DNA of 13,045 bases from Bacteroidales bacterium (lineage in GTDB: Bacteria; Bacteroidota; Bacteroidia; Bacteroidales; Porphyromonadaceae), in contig SFHG01000045.1 of NCBI GenBank assembly GCA_004555765.1, forward strand, positions 1 to 13,045, read 5' to 3'. This document shows positions 1 to 5,949 of the stretch, piece by piece (within the stretch, counting starts at the first letter, position 1; every line of letters begins with the position of its first letter). A program made the position numbers and the translations under genes. The notes under the pieces were generated by a model that did no database searches, had not been told where the DNA came from, and worked only from the letters and a program-made list of their open reading frames with translations.

Positions 1-1196
1 CACCTCTGATTTTCGATGTGGACAAACTTTTGAGCCTCAAAGAAAATGAGACACAAATCAGGAACATAGTCTCGATGACAAACCGCACACTTTTCCCGCA
101 AGCCGAACCTATGAACATCCTCAGTGGGGTTTCCAAAGATTGGATCGGGAGGACTTCGTTCGGAAGAAGTCAAAAGATGTGGAGAGAAGCGATGGGATTG
201 AGGGAATATATTTTCCGTAAGAATCCGGCTATGGTCATCGCCACGACGGAAGGACTTCCACAGGACAGGCTATCCGACTCGAGAATCAGCCAAAAAGCAT
301 ATGATGGGGCATTCCGGGTTCAGGCAGACAAGACGGCAATGATACAGGGTACGGCGATACAGGGAGAGGAGATTGCACCAAAGTACTGGAAGCACTCTTT
401 CCTTACGGATCTACACTTCGCGCAAAACGAGATTTCTGCAAACTGGTACAAGGGAGGGCAAAGCAACCTCAACCTCAACGGACGGCTTTTCTTCGATGCC
501 ACCTATGCTAAAGAACGCGTCAAATGGGTCAACCAATTTGAGTACCGGGTAGGTGTCTTCACGCAAACGAATCCCGAGCAAAAAAAACTTCAGATAGGAG
601 AGGATATTTTCTCCATCATCAGCAACCTCGGTCTTCAAGCCTCTAACCACTGGTTTTACACCATAGACGGGATGTTGCGTACGCAGTTGCTCAATAATTA
701 TTCCACAGACAACATACTCGTGACTCGAACTTTTGCCCCCACGAAAGTTGATCTCGGGATTGGGATGAAATACGACATAGATCTCAAAAAATTTGGAGGT
801 GATCCTTTTTCCAGACTCCGCTTCACGGCTAACCTTTCGCCCCTATCTGCCCAGGTAATCTACACGTGGGCTAATGACATTGACAAGGCACGCGTAGGTC
901 TTCTTCCCGAACAAAACCATCTTTTCAGGATAGGTTCCACTCTGCGTACGAACTTGATCTGGGACTTCACGAGCTACCTCTATTGGGAGTCCCGCCTCCT
1001 GTACAACACCTCCTACAAGCACATAGAGACGGAGTTCGAGAATAACGTCTACTACGCCCTCACGCGCTTCTTCAGTGTCAAGCTCGGAGTTAATCTCCGC
1101 TTTGACGACAGTGTAATCTTGGACGAGCCTAAGACGATCAAGAATCTGCTCCAGTATAATCAGATTTTCAGTCTTGGATTTACTTTCAAGTTGTGA
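1..1196 (+). CDS. DUF3078 domain-containing outer-membrane protein (5' end outside the window)
   Basis: The reading frame is open from the first full codon at position 3, so the gene starts upstream and its signal peptide is not visible; a GTG at 18 lies in frame but is very unlikely to be the start. About 398 residues can be read. The first ~120 are a mixed region that I cannot assign. From about position 387 to the end the protein looks like the DUF3078 family of Bacteroidota: alternating hydrophobic/polar strands rich in Trp, Tyr and Phe, and the hallmark segment NWYKGGQSN at 441-467. It ends in a strand closing with FTFKL, as expected for an outer-membrane beta-barrel. The molecular function of DUF3078 proteins is not known to me; an outer-membrane location is inferred. 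Its TGA overlaps the GTG of the downstream methyltransferase gene by 4 bases, which suggests co-transcription and coupled translation. Confidence 0.8.
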   Translation, partial: PLIFDVDKLLSLKENETQIRNIVSMTNRTLFPQAEPMNILSGVSKDWIGRTSFGRSQKMWREAMGLREYIFRKNPAMVIATTEGLPQDRLSDSRISQKAYDGAFRVQADKTAMIQGTAIQGEEIAPKYWKHSFLTDLHFAQNEISANWYKGGQSNLNLNGRLFFDATYAKERVKWVNQFEYRVGVFTQTNPEQKKLQIGEDIFSIISNLGLQASNHWFYTIDGMLRTQLLNNYSTDNILVTRTFAPTKVDLGIGMKYDIDLKKFGGDPFSRLRFTANLSPLSAQVIYTWANDIDKARVGLLPEQNHLFRIGSTLRTNLIWDFTSYLYWESRLLYNTSYKHIETEFENNVYYALTRFFSVKLGVNLRFDDSVILDEPKTIKNLLQYNQIFSLGFTFKL

Positions 1197-2593
1197 TTAA
1201 CCGGTTACCGGAAGATTTTGAGAGAGAGTTTCGAGTCGTTTTCGGCACGGAACTCTTTTCACGCGTCATCGGAGCCATAAAGGAAGAAGCACCCGTACTT
1301 TCGGTGAGAACGAACAGGCTCAAAGCAGTTCCCCTCTCAAGCGAAAGCGCAGACGTAAGTTGGCTCCCGGAGCAAGGGATGTACGTCTCGGATGAGAGAC
1401 CGGTATTCGGAGCCGATCCTTTTTGGCACGTCGGAGCCTACTACGTCCAAGAGGCCGGCAGTATGTTCATCGCCAAGTATCTCGAATACGAAAAGCCCGA
1501 AGTCATTCTGGATCTGTGCGCGGCACCGGGTGGCAAAAGCACCCTCCTAAGGGATTTTTTCACACCACGGGAGACGCTCACCGAACCTCTACTGATCTGC
1601 AACGAACCTGTAAGAGAAAGAGCAAAAGTCCTTCAGGAAAATGTCCTTCGCTGGGGCGGTGACGAGACGATCGTCACATCGGCACTGCCCGATGCATTGG
1701 CTGCTTCCGGGCTGAGTGCCGACCTCATTCTCGTGGATGCGCCGTGCTCGGGAGAAGGGATGTTCCGAAAGGATCCTGCAAGTATCGACGAATGGAGTCA
1801 GGCAAATGTCTCGCTCTGTGTCTCACGCCAGAGAGACATCCTCTCTTCCGCTTGGGAAATACTTACCGAAGGGGGACTTCTGATCTATAGCACTTGTACG
1901 CTCAACCCCAAAGAAAACGAGGAGCAACTCTCGTGGCTCGAAGAGCGCTATGACCTCGAGCTCGTCACTCTTGCCCCCGATTTCGACGATCTATGCCTCC
2001 TAAGAAAAGGCGTTTACCGCTTCATGCCCGGCTTCACGCGCTCTGAAGGGCTCTCTGTCTTTGCGGTCCGAAAGCGCGCCCAAACTGCGTCCGCCGGATT
2101 CTCCAAGCCGGTCAAACCGCAAAAGTTCCCCACTCCGGACGAGCTCAAAGGCTTGCCCCATTCGTTCTGCGTCACGAACGGGATTTATAGTCTACTAAGC
2201 CCCAAAGGGCAGGAGACCCTCAGCCTGCTCTCTGTCTCTAAAGGCATCCGCATACGCTCCACCGGTCTCCCGCTTGGCGAGATGAAAGGAAAGGACTTCA
2301 TCCCGTCTCAAGGATGGGTCACGAGTGGCGTTTTCTCACTAAATCTTCCCTACCCTCGTATAGAGGTAACCGAAGACACAGCCCTCTCCATCCTTAAAAA
2401 AGAGACTCCGGTCATCGATGCTCCGGGTAGGGGGATCTACCTTCTTACTTACCAAGGTCTGCCACTCTCGCTCGTCAAACATCTCGGCACCCGCATCAAT
2501 AATCTCTACCCAAAAGAGTGGGCTGTCCGTAACGCACGCCTCACGAGTGAGGACATTCCCCATCTTCCCATCCGAATCTCAGGCTTGAAATGA
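1193..2593 (+). CDS. rsmF: RsmF-type RNA (cytosine-C5) methyltransferase, NOL1/NOP2/Sun family
   Basis: This 466-residue protein should transfer a methyl group from S-adenosylmethionine to C5 of a cytosine, probably in 16S rRNA, in the cytoplasm. The SAM-binding motif I, LDLCAAPGGKST, is at residues 106-117, preceded by the family's YYVQEAGSM stretch (83-91). DAPCSGEGMF (182-191) carries the PC motif cysteine (Cys185) used for product release, and STCT (233-236) carries the catalytic Cys235. The C-terminal part (about 310-466) matches the RsmF-like extension with a PUA-like end, including LVKHLGTRINNLYPKEWA (428-445); this separates it from RsmB, which has an N-terminal NusB-like domain. The start is GTG in a GTGA overlap with the upstream stop; the protein begins as this family does (LPEDFEREF). 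Its own stop overlaps the next ATG. The exact target base is inferred from the family only. Confidence 0.9.
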   Translation: MINRLPEDFEREFRVVFGTELFSRVIGAIKEEAPVLSVRTNRLKAVPLSSESADVSWLPEQGMYVSDERPVFGADPFWHVGAYYVQEAGSMFIAKYLEYEKPEVILDLCAAPGGKSTLLRDFFTPRETLTEPLLICNEPVRERAKVLQENVLRWGGDETIVTSALPDALAASGLSADLILVDAPCSGEGMFRKDPASIDEWSQANVSLCVSRQRDILSSAWEILTEGGLLIYSTCTLNPKENEEQLSWLEERYDLELVTLAPDFDDLCLLRKGVYRFMPGFTRSEGLSVFAVRKRAQTASAGFSKPVKPQKFPTPDELKGLPHSFCVTNGIYSLLSPKGQETLSLLSVSKGIRIRSTGLPLGEMKGKDFIPSQGWVTSGVFSLNLPYPRIEVTEDTALSILKKETPVIDAPGRGIYLLTYQGLPLSLVKHLGTRINNLYPKEWAVRNARLTSEDIPHLPIRISGLK

Positions 2594-3795
2594 AATCAAC
2601 TTTACTCCGTCTCCTGCTTTTCGTACTCTTCTCTCTGTCTGCCGCTTTTTCTGCGGTGGCTTCGCCGACGATCAGCCTTCTGACCGTGGGATCGACTGAC
2701 GAGGAAGCCTTTTTTCTCTACGGTCATACCGGCATTCGTGTACGCATCCCGGAAGAAAGTTACGACTATGTATTCAACTACGGCTACTTCTCCTTGCAAC
2801 AGCCCAACTTCTACCTCAATTTCATCCTCGGTAAGCCCTTGTATATGCTTGGGGTGACACCGATGGAGTCGTTCCTTGAAGATTACAGGGCGGGCGGAAG
2901 AGCGGTCACTGAACAAGTACTTAATCTCTCGGAAAAAGAAGCAGAAGACTTCCTCGCTTTTCTCGAATGGAATGCCCGTCCGGAAAATGCGCAGTATCGG
3001 TACAACTTTTTCTTCGACAACTGTGCCACCCGTCCGAGAGACCTCATTGAGAAGTTTTCGGGTGGTCTCACCTACCACATTGACGAGACCGAGTTCCCGA
3101 CCTTTAGGGAAGCGGCGAGAGAAAAAAGCGAGTCTGCCCAGTGGTACACATTTGGGGCAGACATCTGCCTCGGATCACAGTCAGACAAAAGGATGACCGC
3201 CAAAGATGCGGCCTACCTCCCCGATCTCTTGATGAAAGAGATGGACTCTGCCACCCGCAATAGCGACGGTGCCCCCATCGTCCTATCCAAAACGGAGTTG
3301 CTTCCGCAGACGCACACCATAGTGCAGGGCGGTTTCTATTGGCCTGGATTCTTCTTTTCGGTCTTAGTTGCAGCGCTTTTCGTCATCTACTTCTTTGTCA
3401 AAAGTAACAGACTCACCCTTAACATCATTGCCACGCTTTTTTTCTCCGTCATGGGCATCCTCGGCATCACGCTTTGGTTCCTTGCTTTCTTGAGCGCTCA
3501 CCCGCATACGTTCCCGAACGAGAACCTCTTCCTGTATCACCCGTTTTGGTTCCTCCTCATCCCTTTGCTTTACCGCAAAGACACGGTCAGAAGGACGCTT
3601 TACCAAGACTTGCTCTTTTGGCTCTTTACTGCTTCACTCGGTCTTCTTGCAGTTCTCGTCATTATCCCGGGTGGTCAGGTCTTGCCACGCGGCGAACTTC
3701 TATTGTGGCTCTCGGCTATCCTCCTTGTGATCTACACCTTTTACCCGGATCCCAAGCGGATCGGGAAACCAAATTTTCGCATCTCTGAGTCATAA
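2590..3795 (+). CDS. lnb: Lnb-type lipoprotein N-acyltransferase (DUF4105 domain plus membrane domain)
   Basis: The 401-residue protein starts with a signal-type hydrophobic segment (about 4-24, with an AVA/S site that could be cleaved). A periplasmic DUF4105 domain follows (about 27-245), and then five predicted membrane helices (about 252-270, 276-302, 315-328, 339-359 and 367-384). DUF4105 is now known as the N-terminal periplasmic domain of Lnb, the Bacteroides enzyme that adds the third acyl chain to the N-terminal cysteine of diacylated lipoproteins, replacing the Lnt of Proteobacteria. The probable catalytic pair is present: His46 in LYGHTGIRV and Cys145 in FFFDNCATRPRD. The five-helix tail fits the full-length enzyme rather than a stand-alone DUF4105 protein. 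The ATG overlaps the methyltransferase stop (ATGA), so the two are probably translated together. DUF4105 paralogues of unknown activity exist, so the acyltransferase call is strong for the family but inferred for this protein. Confidence 0.8.
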   Translation: MKSTLLRLLLFVLFSLSAAFSAVASPTISLLTVGSTDEEAFFLYGHTGIRVRIPEESYDYVFNYGYFSLQQPNFYLNFILGKPLYMLGVTPMESFLEDYRAGGRAVTEQVLNLSEKEAEDFLAFLEWNARPENAQYRYNFFFDNCATRPRDLIEKFSGGLTYHIDETEFPTFREAAREKSESAQWYTFGADICLGSQSDKRMTAKDAAYLPDLLMKEMDSATRNSDGAPIVLSKTELLPQTHTIVQGGFYWPGFFFSVLVAALFVIYFFVKSNRLTLNIIATLFFSVMGILGITLWFLAFLSAHPHTFPNENLFLYHPFWFLLIPLLYRKDTVRRTLYQDLLFWLFTASLGLLAVLVIIPGGQVLPRGELLLWLSAILLVIYTFYPDPKRIGKPNFRISES

Positions 3796-3843
3796 CTTTC
3801 ACTCATAACTTGGAGACCCTGTTAGAAACCATTCCTCAGTAAT

Positions 3844-4101
3844 ATGAAAGCTACGAATATCGAGCTAAAAAAGAAAAAGAAGCTATACCTCATTGCGCTC
3901 ATACTTACCGCAGTCCTCTTTCTTGTGGCAATTACCTACGTGTCTCTAACGGAGTTCACGACACCATTGGTTACAATCCTGCCCATCCTCTTCTTCGTCC
4001 TACTCATCAGATGGAACTATATTCGGCGAAAGGAGCTCAGGAGCCGTTGGGACGCTTTTGCCGAGGAAAACATCATGAAGCGGAGCCGTCGTAATGACTG
4101 A
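3844..4101 (+). CDS. Small two-helix membrane protein of unknown function
   Basis: This 85-residue product is not one I recognise. It has a lysine-rich N-terminus (residues 9-13), a hydrophobic helix at about 14-34, a short polar turn, a second helix at about 38-57, and a basic C-terminal tail. By the positive-inside rule both ends should face the cytoplasm. It starts with ATG 48 bases after the lnb stop and is the last gene before a strong terminator, so it is probably read through from the lnb transcript. The coherent topology, the absence of a competing frame and the position argue that it is real. A role alongside Lnb is possible but there is no direct evidence for it. Confidence 0.65.
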   Translation: MKATNIELKKKKKLYLIALILTAVLFLVAITYVSLTEFTTPLVTILPILFFVLLIRWNYIRRKELRSRWDAFAEENIMKRSRRND

Positions 4102-4123
4102 GCAGACGCCCACAGAACACACG

Positions 4124-4165
4124 AAAAGTCCCCGAGACGGAAAGAACGCCGTCTCGGGGACTTTT
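4124..4165. terminator. Strong bidirectional rho-independent terminator
   Basis: A perfect 17-bp inverted repeat (left arm 4124-4140, right arm 4149-4165) encloses an 8-base loop, AAAGAACG. The stem is GC-rich at the loop end (CCCCGAGACGG) and ends in A4/T4 outward; with one bulged G at 4123 the pairing continues for three more bases to CAC/GTG. The + strand reads CTTTTGTGATTTT after the stem, and the - strand also leaves through a T run. It lies between convergent genes ending at 4101 (+) and 4186 (-), so it can stop transcripts arriving from both sides. Confidence 0.9.
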
Positions 4166-4185
4166 GTGATTTTCCTAAAAGCCCT

Positions 4186-5511
4186 TTAGTCTTTGTGGGT
4201 CATAATGTGAAGGATGTACTTGTCGGTAGCCGTCATCGCGTCTCGTCCTATGCTCGTCAGGTTATCGATTGACTTATCGATATCATCATCTACGACACCT
4301 TCGCTACTCGTCACCACTTTGTGCTCAATGGCAAGGAGAGAGGAAAGCATCGCGGAGCTCGCACCGCTCGTCACTTTAAGACTGCAGCTCGGCTTGGCAC
4401 CGTCACAGATCATCCCCGTGAGGTTTCCGACCATATTCTTTACGGAGTAGCCGATCTGCTCGCGCGTGCCGCCAAGGAGGTAAGTAATCCCGCAGGCGGA
4501 TCCCGTGGAAGCGACCACACAACCGCAGAGCGCAGAGAGACGGCCCAGTTTCTGTTTGATGTAGACGACCATCAGATTGCTCAGCATCAGCGCCCGAATC
4601 TTCCGCTCTTCGCTGACGCCTTGGTCTTCTGCAAAAGTGAGAACCGGCAGAGTCGCCGTAATGCCTTGGTTCCCGGACCCGGAGTTGCTCATTACCGTGA
4701 CGGGTGCGCCGTCCATACGGGCATCACACGCCGCAGAGGTGTAGGTCAAAAGATGGGTATAGGGGGTATCGCCGAGGAACTTCTTTCCGAGTTCGCCCTT
4801 GATCATCTTGCCCACAGCGTGACCGTACTCACCGCGGAGCGAATATTCGGCGGCATTTTTATTGATCCGAGCCGCTTCGAGGATGAAGTCTATTTCGTCC
4901 AAAGGCATCTCAGTGGCGAAGTCATAGACCATATCGAAAGTCAGGGGGACATCGGGACCTCCGTAATTCTCCGATGGAGTGCAGTTACAAGCACCGTCTT
5001 CGTCCCTCTTTTTTACATCTTCCTTTTGCTCCACGGCTTTTCCGTCCAAGGTGAGCGACTTTAGAGCAGTATGGACGTGTTCGATGATGGCCACAGCCTC
5101 GTGTCCCCGGTCGTCCTTGAGCGTGGCTTCGATATAGAGTTTGTCGACATCTCCCTGTTTGAGGTTAATGTCGATCATCTTGGCATCCATCAGTTGCTTA
5201 GCCTCTTCAAACTGCACCTTGGAGAAATCGTCCAAGATAGTCAGCTGTTTGGATGGGTCTGCGACCACGGCACCCAACGCCACAGCGATGGGGAGACCGA
5301 TCATCCCGGTGCCGGGAATGCCTACCCCCATGGCATTTTTAAGTATATTGGCGCTCAGGTCGAGGCGGACGGAGGTCACTTTCCCGGGCAAAATCCCGGA
5401 TGCGTACGCCACGGTGAGGGCTACGGCTACGGGTTCGGTACAGCCGGTGGCGGGAACCACTTCGCGGTGTATCATCTTGATGATATCCAGTTGGGTCTGT
5501 CTGTTCATCAT
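4186..5511 (-). CDS. cyuA: L-cysteine desulfidase family protein (UPF0597, CyuA/YhaM-like)
   Basis: The product would break L-cysteine down to pyruvate, ammonia and sulfide, using a [4Fe-4S] cluster in the manner of serine dehydratases. Counting from the ATG at 5511 (441 residues), the family signature REVVPATGCTEPVAVAL is near the N-terminus with Cys24. The central MSNSGSGNQGITATLP (274-289) and the C-terminal cysteines Cys329, Cys331, Cys340, Cys369 and Cys376 (in LCGC, SACG and MICDGAKPSCS) are also present; several of these are expected to bind the cluster. The frame opens further upstream with a TTG at 5526, but the ATG pair at 5511/5508 gives an N-terminus like other family members, so I chose 5511. 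An acidic stretch at about 162-185 with an extra Cys-Asn-Cys is unusual. The gene is a separate - strand unit with a good promoter-like sequence upstream. Substrate choice (cysteine or a related amino acid) is family inference. Confidence 0.85.
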   Translation of the reverse strand: MMNRQTQLDIIKMIHREVVPATGCTEPVAVALTVAYASGILPGKVTSVRLDLSANILKNAMGVGIPGTGMIGLPIAVALGAVVADPSKQLTILDDFSKVQFEEAKQLMDAKMIDINLKQGDVDKLYIEATLKDDRGHEAVAIIEHVHTALKSLTLDGKAVEQKEDVKKRDEDGACNCTPSENYGGPDVPLTFDMVYDFATEMPLDEIDFILEAARINKNAAEYSLRGEYGHAVGKMIKGELGKKFLGDTPYTHLLTYTSAACDARMDGAPVTVMSNSGSGNQGITATLPVLTFAEDQGVSEERKIRALMLSNLMVVYIKQKLGRLSALCGCVVASTGSACGITYLLGGTREQIGYSVKNMVGNLTGMICDGAKPSCSLKVTSGASSAMLSSLLAIEHKVVTSSEGVVDDDIDKSIDNLTSIGRDAMTATDKYILHIMTHKD

Positions 5512-5556
5512 TGCTTTGGTATGCAAAGGGGTAAATGGTTTTGATTAGAATCGCGA

Positions 5557-5583
5557 CAAAGATACCACATAATTGTATCGAAA
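5557..5583 (-). promoter_or_regulatory. Bacteroidota-type promoter for the cysteine desulfidase gene
   Basis: Read on the - strand, TATCTTTG (complement of 5557-5564) matches the Bacteroidota -7 consensus TAnnTTTG exactly. About 15 bases upstream is TTTC (complement of 5580-5583), a weak version of the -33 TTTG element with somewhat short spacing. Transcription would start near 5550, giving a leader of about 40 bases before the ATG at 5511. The -7 match and its position are good; the -33 match is poor. Confidence 0.5.
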
Positions 5584-5687
5584 CCTATAAGTGGGAGCGA
5601 CGTGGATAGAGCATACGCATGAGGACCCGTCAAGATTAATTTCAGCAAGAGAAGGAGGTGTCCCCAAAACTCCGACCTATACCTTGG

Positions 5688-5748
5688 ACGTACCGAGAAG
5701 ATCTCTTTGGTCTGTATGACAATGAAACGAGACACGTACCGGGAAGAT
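5688..5748. repeat. Pair of 15-base imperfect direct repeats
   Basis: ACGTACCGAGAAGAT (5688-5702) recurs as ACGTACCGGGAAGAT (5734-5748), 14 of 15 bases identical and 46 bases apart start to start, in noncoding DNA. The spacing is about four and a half helical turns. They could be paired binding sites or part of a dispersed intergenic repeat; the window alone cannot decide. Confidence 0.5.
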
Positions 5749-5846
5749 TGCGAGATACGGGCCAAAAACAGTCGGGCTGTTTGAGCCCATTAGGATACAC
5801 TTCAGTGCTTTGTGACAGGGCGAGGTATAGATAAGGAATAAAGTGG

Positions 5847-5854
5847 TAAATTTG
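5847..5854 (+). promoter_or_regulatory. Candidate -7 element upstream of the phosphatase-like gene / secA block
   Basis: TAAATTTG fits the Bacteroidota -7 consensus TAnnTTTG exactly and lies 95 bases before the TTG start at 5950. No clear TTTG is found at the usual -33 distance; the nearest upstream TTTG (5809-5812) is too far away. If used, it would drive the whole downstream run, including secA. Confidence 0.35.
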
Positions 5855-5949
5855 CATTCCGATGTGGAGACCTTTATTTTCAAAAAAAGGATCAGACATC
5901 GAAATTAGAGAAACAAACGCGGATTCGTCCGTATGGGCATCACTACTGA

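Larger units (their letters stand above)
5512..5949. other. Noncoding divergent intergenic region of about 440 bases
   Basis: This gap separates the divergent desulfidase gene and the phosphatase-like gene. It holds promoter-like elements for both, a pair of 15-base imperfect direct repeats, and a small hairpin (GGGCT 5774-5778, loop GTTTG, AGCCC 5784-5788). The - strand can be read as overlapping frames of up to 113 codons, but these run into the neighbouring gene start, overlap one another, and show no domain or sensible topology. I see no tRNA, riboswitch or known small RNA. The length is larger than two simple promoters need, so regulatory sites, a small RNA or decayed sequence are all possible. 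Confidence 0.5.

Noticed and set aside
1..1196. Type IX secretion cargo or Por component identity for the first gene
   Set aside because: The C-terminus is a barrel-type strand and not a type IX sorting domain, and the sequence fits DUF3078 rather than any Por protein I know.
3774..3800. Possible promoter (TTTTC ... TAACTTTC) before the small membrane protein gene
   Set aside because: The -7 match is off by one, the -33 match is weak and the spacing is too short; read-through from lnb explains expression more simply.
5652..5660. AAGGAGGTG, a perfect Shine-Dalgarno-like sequence
   Set aside because: No start codon follows at a workable distance, and Bacteroidota rarely rely on such sites.
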